Assembly: GCA_020056155.1 (NCBI GenBank)
Contig: JAGVII010000188.1
Span: forward strand, 1 to 6,569
DNA length: 6,569 bases
Direction: 5' to 3'
Source: Afipia sp.
GTDB lineage: Bacteria > Pseudomonadota > Alphaproteobacteria > Rhizobiales > Xanthobacteraceae
The notes below the pieces were generated by a model. That model made no database searches and had not been told where the DNA came from. It saw only the letters and a program-made list of their open reading frames with translations. Below, in pieces: positions 1 to 5,526 of the stretch. The position numbers were made by a program, and so were the translations under genes. Positions within the stretch are counted from its first letter, which is position 1; every line of letters begins with the position of its first letter.

Positions 1-96
1 CGTTTTCGGCGCTTCGGAGGCAAGGCGGGTGTGGCTGAATTCACCGAACTGCGATGGATCACGATTGAAACCGGCCCTCAGCACTATCCGATTTGA
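1..96 (+). CDS. C-terminal end of an unidentified protein (partial)
   Basis: An open frame enters from the left edge and stops at TGA 94-96, giving 31 residues that end in TGPQHYPI. I do not recognise the family. The tail is mixed polar and aromatic, with no membrane segment or obvious motif. It would converge on the minus-strand operon, whose terminator lies about 260 bases away. A caution: the opposite strand is also open here. A minus-strand frame starting at an ATG near position 167 (MQSLFGRPVG...) runs off the left edge without a stop, and base composition by codon position does not separate the two. I prefer the + strand because the frame is open from the edge and ends compactly, and because the minus ATG has no clear ribosome binding site. 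Confidence 0.35.
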   Translation, partial: RFRRFGGKAGVAEFTELRWITIETGPQHYPI

Positions 97-351
97 GGCA
101 CGGACAACGATTTGCTGAACGTCAAATTGCTGCATTCCGACGGGGCGTCCAAACAGACTTTGCATTTCTTTTGGTGTGCGCGGTATTATGGTCTCGCTTC
201 AATCCTGCGCAGCCCGCCAATAGCGGGCCTATCGTGCATGCGGAGTTTCCACAGAAACCGGATTCGAACCACTATCTTCCGAAATCGGGGGCCAGTCTCC
301 ACTCAACCTTTGAAGGATTCCCGTTTTCCAAAGTCTCGTTTCAGAGACGGA
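97..351. other. Intergenic stretch without a convincing gene
   Basis: About 255 bases between the end of the left-edge frame and the terminator of the minus-strand operon. Open frames on the + strand here run antisense into the binding-protein gene and look like no protein I know. It holds three small hairpins: GCCCGC/GCGGGC (212-228, loop CAATA), GTTTC/GAAAC (245-258) and GTCTC/GAGAC (333-348). None is followed by a T-run, so none is a convincing terminator. GGATTCGAACC at 260-270 resembles a tRNA T-loop on the minus strand, but no cloverleaf can be built around it. Confidence 0.5.
212..228. repeat. 6-bp perfect hairpin, possible weak terminator of the left-edge gene
   Basis: GCCCGC (212-217), loop CAATA, GCGGGC (223-228). 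It is GC-rich and lies about 115 bases after the + strand stop at 96. No T-tract follows on either strand, so intrinsic termination would be inefficient. A transcript-end stabilising role is possible but unproven. Confidence 0.3.
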
Positions 352-386
352 AGAATAAAACCACTGCGTGACGCTCACGCAGTGGT
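352..386 (-). terminator. Rho-independent terminator of the minus-strand operon
   Basis: A perfect 12-bp stem (arms 360-371 and 375-386, loop CGC) has the sequence ACCACTGCGTGA and its complement. On the minus strand the hairpin is followed by TTTTATTC (352-359), a proper U-rich tail. It begins 16 bases after the stop of the substrate-binding-protein gene. The other side of the hairpin (GTCCCGCG) has no T-run, so it should work only for minus-strand transcripts. It defines the 3' end of the two-gene operon. Confidence 0.92.
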
Positions 387-402
387 CCCGCGAGTGTTCA
401 AA

Positions 403-1623
403 TCATTTTCCGACAAGCTTGCATCGGGATGTTTCGAGCGACTGAAAGGCCTCATTTCCCGGAATGGTCTCTTTCACGTCGTAGTAATCCCATTTGCCCT
501 TCATTTTGTCTGGCGATTTGACCTGAACCAGATAGAGATCATGTACCATCCGCCCGTCAGCGCGAATTTTTCCGTTGCGTGCGAACATGTCGTTGAGCGG
601 CATTGACTTGAGTTTCTTCATGACGATGCCTGCCTCGTCGCTGCCAGTCGCTTGTACGGCTTGCAGATAATTGGCCACTGCGGAATAAGCGCCTGCCTGG
701 ACGAAGTTGGGCATCTTTCCAAATTTGTCGAAGAAGCGCTTGCTCCACTGGCGAGAGCGGTCGTCCAAATCCCAGTAGAATGGCTCGACAAGGAGCATTC
801 CTTGCGCGGCGGCAGCGCCGAGTGCGTTCACCTCAGTAATGGTGCCGACGAGCGGCACGATGGTCTGACCGGGACTGATATTGAAATCCTTTGCGGCCTT
901 AATGGAGTTGAGCAGGTCCGCTCCCGCATTTGCCAGTCCGATCACCTTAGCCTTCGAACTTTGCGCCTGAAGCAGGAACGAAGAGAAGTCGGTCGTGCTA
1001 ATGGGATGATTGACGGTGCCCACGACTTTTCCACCGGATCGTGTGATGGCTCCAGACGCTTCAGCGACAAGAGACTTTCCGAGCGCATAGTCCACAGCAA
1101 CGAAGTACCATGTGTCGAGCCCAAGATTCTTGACGATGCGGGCCTGCCCGTTGGCGTAAGAATATGTATCCCACGTATAGCTGATCGTATTTTGTGAACA
1201 TTGCTCGTTGGTCAGGCGCGTGGAGCCTGAACCGGTCACGATAAGCATTTTGTTCTTCGATTCCGCCACGCCTGATACGGCGAGGGCGACGCCGGAATTG
1301 ATCGTATCAGTGATGAGATCCACACCGTTCGTATCAAACCACTGTCGAGCTATTCCAGATCCAATGTCCGGCTTGTTCTGATGGTCGGCGGACAGAAGCT
1401 CGACTTTGAAGGGCGGCTTGTTGGCGGTGACAAAGTCGTCAATCGCCATTTGTGCGGCTGTCACGGCGCCTTGACCCGCAAGGTCAGAGAATACGCCAGT
1501 CATGTCGGTCAGGACGCCGATCTTGACCACGCCGTCGGAGATGTCGGTGTTTTGCGCATAGGTGTCGCCTTGGCTTGCGCAAAATGTTGCTGCCGCGAGG
1601 ACGGCGCTCAGAATTGCTCTCAT
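403..1623 (-). CDS. Periplasmic ABC-type substrate-binding protein (Peripla_BP_6, LivK-like)
   Basis: A 406-residue secreted receptor of the type I binding-protein fold used by branched-chain-amino-acid-type (HAAT) ABC importers; many alphaproteobacterial members bind aromatic acids or other catabolic substrates. Residues 1-23 form a signal peptide (MRAILSAVLAAATF..., likely cut after TYA), with no lipobox Cys, so it is a soluble periplasmic protein. The mature start VVKIGVLTDMTGVFSD is the first beta strand and ligand loop of the family. Other family-typical stretches are ADHQNKPDIG (79-88), IARQWFD (91-97), DFSSFLLQAQ (212-221), KAKVIGLANAG (224-234) and QAGAYSAV (309-316). Cys142 and Cys401 could form a disulfide. 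Length is normal. The start is fixed by GGGAGG at 1631-1636, seven bases before ATG. It is the second gene of an operon, 79 bases after the fused monooxygenase-hydrolase, and is followed by a strong terminator, so no permease or ATPase belongs to this unit. The ligand is inferred only from the neighbouring enzyme. Confidence 0.93.
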   Translation of the reverse strand: MRAILSAVLAAATFCASQGDTYAQNTDISDGVVKIGVLTDMTGVFSDLAGQGAVTAAQMAIDDFVTANKPPFKVELLSADHQNKPDIGSGIARQWFDTNGVDLITDTINSGVALAVSGVAESKNKMLIVTGSGSTRLTNEQCSQNTISYTWDTYSYANGQARIVKNLGLDTWYFVAVDYALGKSLVAEASGAITRSGGKVVGTVNHPISTTDFSSFLLQAQSSKAKVIGLANAGADLLNSIKAAKDFNISPGQTIVPLVGTITEVNALGAAAAQGMLLVEPFYWDLDDRSRQWSKRFFDKFGKMPNFVQAGAYSAVANYLQAVQATGSDEAGIVMKKLKSMPLNDMFARNGKIRADGRMVHDLYLVQVKSPDKMKGKWDYYDVKETIPGNEAFQSLETSRCKLVGK

Positions 1624-1652
1624 GTATTATCCTCCCTGGATATTTGTTATCA

Positions 1653-1681
1653 GAGCCTTCGCGACACGATTGTCGTTGCTC
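1653..1681. promoter_or_regulatory. Intercistronic two-part stem-loop before the binding-protein gene
   Basis: In the 79-base gap of the operon, GAGC (1653-1656) pairs with GCTC (1678-1681), and CGACA (1662-1666) pairs with TGTCG (1671-1675) around a CGAT loop, with an internal loop between the two stems. It lies about 17 bases upstream of the binding-protein Shine-Dalgarno. Such hairpins commonly protect a downstream binding-protein message from decay and raise its level relative to the enzyme gene. That role is inference, and the structure is only nine base pairs. Confidence 0.35.
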
Positions 1682-1702
1682 CACTGATTATGTTGATTTG
1701 AA

Positions 1703-3859
1703 CTATTCCGCGGCTTGGCCGTGCGGCTGATTTCGCTGCAGGTGTCGCCTGGCCCATGTCGCCATCTCGTCCATCGTCGCTTTCGTTTCCGGAAGGAACG
1801 GAAAGATGGTGTAGACGTGGACGGAATCTTCAACGAGTCGCAGGGTGACATCGACACCGGCACTCTTTGCTCGCTCGGCCATACGGGTTGTATCGTCGAG
1901 TAGGACTTCACCTTGGGTCGCAGTCAAAAAGAGGGGAGGCAGTCCTTTCAGATCGCCGAACAGGGGCGACACGAGAGGATCGGTCGGCTCATGTCCCTGG
2001 AAATAGGACGCTCCCATGAAGGTTAGCAGGTCCCGGTTGGCTGCGGGATCATCTCCGTTGAACGCACGGACGCTTGGTCCAGACAGGGTTAGATCGGCAA
2101 AAGGCGCAACTGACAGAATGCCGGCTGGCAACGGGTCGCCCGCGGTCTTCAAAGCGAGGGCCAACGCAATCGCCAATCCGCCCCCTGAGGATTCGCCGGA
2201 CAGAAGAATGGAGGATGAAGGAATCCCGCGCGCCATCAGAGCGCGATACGCGCAGATGGCATCGTCGATCGCCGCGGGATAGGGATGTTCTGGAGCGAGG
2301 CGGTATTCAACCGAGTAGCAAGCCCCATCGACCGCGTTTGCAAGCCGGGCAGCATATTCAATAGAGCCCTTCGCCGAACCGATCAGATAGCCGCCGCCAT
2401 GGAAATGCAGAACGACATTTTTTCCCTTTGATCCCTGTCCCGACACGCGCCATGTCTTGACGTCACCGAGTTCTAGTTCTTCGATCTCGATATTGCCGGG
2501 AGCAGGAAAGTTCGTGGTCAGAAAACGCTCATATGCGTCGCGGAGACCGTCATGCCCTCTCGCCACGTCCTCCGGCTGGAATGCATATTTCCACATATCA
2601 AAGGCGCGCCGGCTCTCCGGTCGCTGCAACTGCTTGCCTTCACGCAGTCCGGTGACGTTGAGCACTTCTCCGGGAGGGCCTTCCACGGATTTCACAACGT
2701 CGTAATCCCAGGCTAGGCCCCAACTGGTTTCGGCCATCGGGTCGATGCGCGCCATGCCCTTCAAGCGGCCGTTGCGGTTGAGCACGCGCTGCTGCTCGGT
2801 TTCGTGCATCAACTTCACGACAGCTCTTGCGCCAGCCTGAATACGGGTTGTACGGGGCAACCGGCGGCGCTGGTATTCGAGAAGTGCGCCGGGCAGATCA
2901 TTCTGGTTCCGCGACAGGACGCGGGCGAGAGTCCAGGCATCTTCAATGCTCTGCCCTGCGCCGGCTGCAAGGAAGGGAACCATCGGGTGGGCTGCGTCCC
3001 CAAGCAGAGTGATGCGCCCCGATGTCCAGTTGTCGATTGGATCACGGTAGTACATGCCGGTAATGAAGGCCGATTTGCATTTTTCCAGCATTGCGCGCGC
3101 GCGCGGCTCGGCATCTTCAAACGACTTCAGCATCTCGCTGATGTCGCCGTCTTCTGCCCACGACTCGCGATGCACTTCACTCGCCGGCACCGATGCAAGG
3201 ATGCTGTAGAGATTTTTAGGCCGCACCCAGTAGGTGATCAGCGTCCGACCGGGACCGAACCAGTAATTGCCGCGCTCTTCGAGTCCAAGGCCTTCGAGAT
3301 CGGCGGCCGGGATGAGCGAGCGCCACATCAGAATGTTGGCAAAGTGCTTCTCTTCCTGGCCGCGCAGTTGCTGGCGCACGACCGAATGAATGCCATCACA
3401 TCCGATGATGGCGTCAGCGTGCAGGATCTCGCCGGATTGCAGGCGAACCTCAACGCTGTCAGCGGACTGAGAAACGCTCATGCACCGCGCACCAAACTTG
3501 ACGACCTCGCGCGGTAGCGCGTCGTAAAGGATCTGAACGAGGTCAGCGCGATGAATATTATACATTGGGGCGCCATAGCGAGCAGCAGCTTCGTCGCCCA
3601 AAGGCGCCTGATAGAGCATCTTGCCGGTGCGTAGGTCACGATAGTCGTAAGACAAAGGCTTGACGCCCACGTTTCGGATCGCGGCTTCAACCCCGATTTC
3701 CCGGAGCACGATGGCGGCGTTGCTGGCGATCTGAATGCCGGCCCCGATTTCCGTCATGACCTCGGCTTGCTCCAGTACGGTCACGTCTATACCGTGATGC
3801 CGCAATGCAATCGCCGCTGTCAGTCCGCCAATGCCGCCACCAACAACAAGAATGCGCAT
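1703..3859 (-). CDS. Bifunctional fusion: FAD-dependent aromatic monooxygenase + alpha/beta-hydrolase (esterase)
   Basis: 718 residues in one uninterrupted frame. Residues 1 to about 395 are a group A flavoprotein hydroxylase of the salicylate/6-hydroxynicotinate/3-hydroxybenzoate hydroxylase type. It has the Rossmann motif GGGIGG (7-12), acidic Glu30 for the FAD ribose, the DG motif CDGIHSVVR (154-162) and the second FAD motif LLGDAAHPMVP (285-295). Residues about 410-718 are a hormone-sensitive-lipase-family hydrolase. It has a helical cap (RRAFDMWKYAFQPEDVARG), oxyanion loop HGGGYLIGS (487-495), nucleophile elbow GESSGG with Ser557, probable acid Glu651 in GEVLLDD, and His681 in VHVYTIF. 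Each half has about the full length of the free-standing enzyme, so both may be active. The hydroxylase should use NAD(P)H and O2; the hydrolase would cleave a carboxylic ester. No signal peptide or membrane helix, so cytoplasmic. GGAAGG at 3867-3872 sits seven bases before ATG. It is the first gene of the operon, divergent from a TetR regulator. The substrate is unknown; a lost stop between two former genes is the alternative to a functional fusion. Confidence 0.9.
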   Translation of the reverse strand: MRILVVGGGIGGLTAAIALRHHGIDVTVLEQAEVMTEIGAGIQIASNAAIVLREIGVEAAIRNVGVKPLSYDYRDLRTGKMLYQAPLGDEAAARYGAPMYNIHRADLVQILYDALPREVVKFGARCMSVSQSADSVEVRLQSGEILHADAIIGCDGIHSVVRQQLRGQEEKHFANILMWRSLIPAADLEGLGLEERGNYWFGPGRTLITYWVRPKNLYSILASVPASEVHRESWAEDGDISEMLKSFEDAEPRARAMLEKCKSAFITGMYYRDPIDNWTSGRITLLGDAAHPMVPFLAAGAGQSIEDAWTLARVLSRNQNDLPGALLEYQRRRLPRTTRIQAGARAVVKLMHETEQQRVLNRNGRLKGMARIDPMAETSWGLAWDYDVVKSVEGPPGEVLNVTGLREGKQLQRPESRRAFDMWKYAFQPEDVARGHDGLRDAYERFLTTNFPAPGNIEIEELELGDVKTWRVSGQGSKGKNVVLHFHGGGYLIGSAKGSIEYAARLANAVDGACYSVEYRLAPEHPYPAAIDDAICAYRALMARGIPSSSILLSGESSGGGLAIALALALKTAGDPLPAGILSVAPFADLTLSGPSVRAFNGDDPAANRDLLTFMGASYFQGHEPTDPLVSPLFGDLKGLPPLFLTATQGEVLLDDTTRMAERAKSAGVDVTLRLVEDSVHVYTIFPFLPETKATMDEMATWARRHLQRNQPHGQAAE

Positions 3860-3920
3860 ATCCGATCCTTCCGACTTCCTTATTAAGCAATTTCACTTAA
3901 TTTGAATGAGAGCACTTTCC
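3860..3920. promoter_or_regulatory. Divergent promoter region between the fusion gene and tetR
   Basis: A 61-base AT-rich gap must hold promoters for both the minus-strand operon and the + strand regulator. It contains the Shine-Dalgarno of each gene (minus 3867-3872; plus GAGAG 3908-3912). I could not place -35/-10 boxes with confidence. AT-rich hexamers such as TTAATA and TTAATT lie within 3882-3902, overlapping the inverted repeat, so one bound repressor could shut off both directions. Confidence 0.55.
3882..3901. promoter_or_regulatory. Candidate TetR operator: inverted repeat ATTAAG-N8-CTTAAT
   Basis: Perfect 6-bp arms ATTAAG (3882-3887) and CTTAAT (3896-3901) are separated by eight bases, for 20 bp overall. 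This is within the usual size range of operators for dimeric TetR-family repressors. It is the only clear dyad in the divergent gap, ends seven bases before the tetR Shine-Dalgarno, and lies ten bases upstream of the fusion-gene Shine-Dalgarno. That the adjacent TetR protein binds it is inferred from position and symmetry. Confidence 0.55.
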
Positions 3921-4604
3921 ATGTCAAGTAAGCCCCGTGCGGTTTCCCGCGCGCCGTCCCTGCAAACGAAAAATCAGATTAAAGAAGCTGCGCAGATGCT
4001 GTTTGCGCGGCATGGGGTGGAGGGCGTGACGGTCCAGCAGATTGTCGCCGCTGCAGGACAGCGAAATAACGCTGCCTTGCACTATCACTTTGGATCGAAA
4101 GAGGAGTTGATCCGACAGCTTATCGTCGATGGCGCAGAAGTGCTGGAAGGGCGCCGTCAAGGTATGCTTCAGGCAATGGAGGCTCGCGGAGGTCCTGCCA
4201 GCGTTCGCGAAGTGGTGCTGATCCTAGTCATGCCTGTTGTGGAACTCGCCGACGATCCGCGGTGGCGCGGTTACATCCGCTTTACATCCAATCTTCAGGC
4301 GTCGGATCGCGAGACGTTACGGGCAGCTCTCAATAACAAATGGAACGCCGGATATGTCGCTTGCTTCGCGCATCTGAAAAGAATGATCCCGCTACCAGCT
4401 GAACTTGTTGAACAACGTCTGACAGTGTTTGCGATTTACGCGAACGCCATCCTTTCAGCGCGGGAAGAGGCACTCGAAAAGCTGCGCTCCAAGAAAAATC
4501 GCTTATGGGACAAGCGTTATACGATCGAGAACATCCTCGATACGCTGGAATCGACATTGGTCTGCGCGCCCTCAGCGCAAACCGTATCTATGCTGAATGA
4601 CTAG
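3921..4604 (+). CDS. TetR/AcrR-family transcriptional regulator
   Basis: 227 residues from ATG 3921. An earlier in-frame ATG at 3906 would add five residues but has no ribosome binding site, whereas GAGAG (3908-3912) sits eight bases before ATG 3921. Residues about 15-65 form the DNA-binding domain: a first helix QIKEAAQMLFARHG, then the helix-turn-helix TVQQIVAAAG with the family signature ALHYHFGSKEELI (52-64). The rest is the helical ligand-binding and dimerisation domain, which is variable and does not identify the ligand. It is divergent from the monooxygenase-esterase operon with a 20-bp dyad between them, the standard arrangement for a local repressor released by a pathway substrate or intermediate, and likely autoregulated. 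Activation cannot be excluded. The gene appears intact and is the last intact gene before a stretch of gene remains. Confidence 0.92.
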   Translation: MSSKPRAVSRAPSLQTKNQIKEAAQMLFARHGVEGVTVQQIVAAAGQRNNAALHYHFGSKEELIRQLIVDGAEVLEGRRQGMLQAMEARGGPASVREVVLILVMPVVELADDPRWRGYIRFTSNLQASDRETLRAALNNKWNAGYVACFAHLKRMIPLPAELVEQRLTVFAIYANAILSAREEALEKLRSKKNRLWDKRYTIENILDTLESTLVCAPSAQTVSMLND

Positions 4605-4609
4605 TTTGA

Positions 4610-4929
4610 TCGCATCACGGCCTGCCTGATGTCGCGGGCGGCGGCGTCTGCACCGGCACGATGATCGCACCGAACATCATCTCGACCGCCGCGCACTGCA
4701 TCGCGCCGAGCACCGCCAATCGTGTGATCGACTACTCGACGAAACTGCCGTGGCTGATCGCCCCGCAACAGGTCGCGGTGCATCCGCGCTACAACGCGCA
4801 GTCCATAGGGGCGCATCGGGCGACGGCGGACGTCGCGCTGCTGCGCCTGTCCGCGCCGACGCCCGGCAAGTCGGACGCGCGTCTCGGCGTACCGCGCATT
4901 CAGGCGCGAAGTTCTCTGTAGCCGCATAG
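4610..4929 (+). pseudogene. Fragment of a trypsin-like serine protease (S1 family)
   Basis: The open frame begins right after a TGA at 4607-4609, with no start codon in its proper place. It reads GGGVCTGTMIAPNIISTAAHC, the classical region around the catalytic His (codon 4694-4696), and later ATADVALLRL with the catalytic Asp (codon 4829-4831). The frame ends at TAG 4919-4921. A two-base shift near 4900 continues as GAKFSVAA, which fits the next conserved strand of the family, before another stop at 4927-4929. The N-terminal part with signal peptide and the C-terminal half with the nucleophile motif GDSGGP are absent. It is therefore a truncated, frameshifted remnant without activity. It is GC-rich like a normal gene, so the truncation may be fairly recent. 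ATG 4661 is internal to the domain and not a real start. Confidence 0.8.
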
Positions 4930-4930
4930 A

Positions 4931-4957
4931 TAGTTAATCCCTTTGTTAACTAGGATT
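4931..4957. repeat. Perfect 7-bp inverted repeat with an overlapping alternative stem
   Basis: TAGTTAA (4931-4937) and TTAACTA (4946-4952) are perfect complements with an eight-base spacer. AATCC (4936-4940) and GGATT (4953-4957) form a second stem that competes with the first. It lies directly after the last recognisable protease codons and before a run of ten G's, at a boundary between unrelated gene fragments. It might be a recombinase or regulator half-site pair or the end of a small mobile element. No transposase or matching distant copy is in the window. Confidence 0.5.
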
Positions 4958-4967
4958 GGGGGGGGGG
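4958..4967. repeat. Homopolymer of ten G
   Basis: An uninterrupted G10 tract, unusual in a genome of this composition. It follows the inverted repeat at 4931-4952 and lies in noncoding debris, so it is unlikely to act as a phase-variable switch for a protein here. It may mark a repair junction, and its exact length could be a sequencing artefact. Confidence 0.9.
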
Positions 4968-4999
4968 CACGCTGTATGCGGCGATGCTATCGCTCCCGA

Positions 5000-5197
5000 T
5001 CATCTCGTTTCGATCAGGGACGCGAAGGCCCGTACGACCTCGGTCCTGACGAGGTGCCTGCGGTAGTCCGTAGAGGCTTAGTGGTCTGACAGACATTCAG
5101 CCTGTTCGCTCGCCAGACGTGCAGCCTCTTCAATGATCTCGGGTGTGAGGCGTTTTCCGGTCAGGAATTCGAGGCGGCTGAGGCTATTCGTGCCAAG
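5000..5197 (-). pseudogene. C-terminal remnant of a molybdenum-hydroxylase FAD subunit (CoxM/XdhB type)
   Basis: Read on the minus strand from about 5197, the frame gives SLSRLEFLTGKRLTPEIIEE, then AARLASEQAECLSDH, a TAA at 5078-5080, and after it ASTDYRRHLVRTEVVRAFASLIETR ending at TGA 5000-5002. This matches the C-terminal domain of FAD subunits of xanthine dehydrogenase/CO dehydrogenase-type enzymes: a GK-L-T-x-E-x-I helix start, an A-E-x-x-x-x-SD segment and the near-terminal SxxYRRHL motif. The TAA stands where the family usually has Arg within SD-x-R-x-S. The FAD-binding N-terminal two thirds is missing; directly upstream the sequence turns into an integrase remnant. It is a dead fragment joined to another by rearrangement. 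The assignment rests on recalled family motifs. Confidence 0.65.
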
Positions 5198-5400
5198 CGA
5201 ACGTCCTCTGCCGAGGCTTCGGTACCGTGAACCGCTGCTGCGTGCGAGACGATGGTCCTGATAAAGGATAGGTTTCGCCAACGTGGCAGGTCCGGCGCCT
5301 TGCTTTCCTTGCGTCTTCGGAACGTCTCGGCCACATAACGGGTCTTGCGGCGCACTTGGACGCGCTAGTTTCCGGATGCCAGTTGAGTGAAAGTCGCCAC
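5182..5400 (-). pseudogene. Decayed tyrosine recombinase (phage-type integrase)
   Basis: From GTG 5400-5398 the minus strand reads VATFTQLASGN, then TAG (5365-5367), then RVQVRRKTRYVAETFRRRKE. This is the typical N-terminal arm-binding strand region of alphaproteobacterial integrases, where the family has GNWRVQVRRK, so TAG replaces TGG (Trp). After about 5305 the frame changes and reads KQGAGPATLA (5276-5305). One base later it reads NLSFIRTIVSHAAAVHGTEA, then SAEDVRLARIA (to about 5182). Both pieces fit the core-binding (SAM-like) domain that lies much further along in intact homologues. So there is a nonsense codon, an internal deletion, a frameshift, and total loss of the catalytic domain with its R-H-R-Y residues. 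Its left end abuts the FAD-subunit fragment at about 5185. It sits upstream of dusA, pointing away from it, with a cluster of repeated motifs between. Confidence 0.8.
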
Positions 5401-5402
5401 GC

Positions 5403-5495
5403 ATGTGCACTCCCACTTTCGTGTGCGCTATGTGTGCACTGAGAGGTCAAAAGGGGTACAAACGTGTGCAATTTCGTCTAGTTTGGCTTGCACAC
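5403..5495. repeat. Five copies of a GTGTGCAcT-like 9-mer
   Basis: Copies on the + strand are ATGTGCACT (5403-5411), GTGTGCGCT (5421-5429), GTGTGCACT (5432-5440) and GTGTGCAAT (5464-5472). One lies on the minus strand, GTGTGCAAG (5487-5495). They fill the gap between the integrase remnant and dusA. Repeated short sites in direct and inverted order next to an integrase gene are typical of arm-type recombinase sites in attachment regions. A cluster of operators for a regulator is the alternative. Confidence 0.6.
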
Positions 5496-5498
5496 GTT
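5461..5498. repeat. Perfect 11-bp inverted repeat upstream of dusA
   Basis: AACGTGTGCAA (5461-5471) and TTGCACACGTT (5488-5498) are exact reverse complements with a 16-base spacer. The right arm ends 35 bases before the dusA start codon. Eleven matching bases are unlikely by chance over so short a span. The spacer is longer than the 6-8 bp crossover region of a classical core site, so a protein-binding dyad (recombinase arm, excisionase or regulator) fits better than a strand-exchange core. Confidence 0.75.
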
Positions 5499-5522
5499 CC
5501 TGCTTCATCCCATTGAAAGCAT

Positions 5523-5526
5523 AGGA
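5523..5526 (+). promoter_or_regulatory. Shine-Dalgarno AGGA that supports a TTG start for dusA
   Basis: AGGA lies seven bases before TTG 5534-5536. It overlaps an in-frame TAG (5522-5524), which rules out any upstream start in that frame. The next ATG (5570) would remove the first beta strand RFSVAP of the flavin barrel, so TTG is the best start. Confidence 0.6.

Noticed and set aside
235..345. Possible tRNA gene on the minus strand, because GGTTCGAATCC resembles a T-loop
   Set aside because: The T-stem has a mismatch, and no acceptor, D-arm or anticodon stem can be formed with proper spacing.
112..606. 164-residue + strand open frame
   Set aside because: It runs antisense into the well-supported binding-protein gene and through its terminator hairpin; no recognisable protein features.
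652..1197. 181-residue + strand open frame
   Set aside because: Entirely antisense to the binding-protein gene, with no ribosome binding site or domain signature; a shadow frame.
2804..3517. 237-residue + strand open frame
   Set aside because: Antisense shadow of the monooxygenase domain, whose FAD motifs on the minus strand are unambiguous.
4903..4929. Possible left attachment repeat: the frame reads KFSVA, like RFSVA at the dusA 5' end
   Set aside because: Only 9 of the 12 core bases match 5555-5566 and flanking bases differ; the residues are equally well explained by the next conserved strand of the serine protease.
5078..5416. 112-residue minus-strand open frame as a real small gene
   Set aside because: Its N-terminal part is out of frame with the integrase homology and its C-terminal part is FAD-subunit debris; it is a chance fusion across a rearrangement junction.
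5403..5498. CRISPR array
   Set aside because: The repeats are 9 bases long, irregularly spaced and one is inverted; this is not a CRISPR layout.
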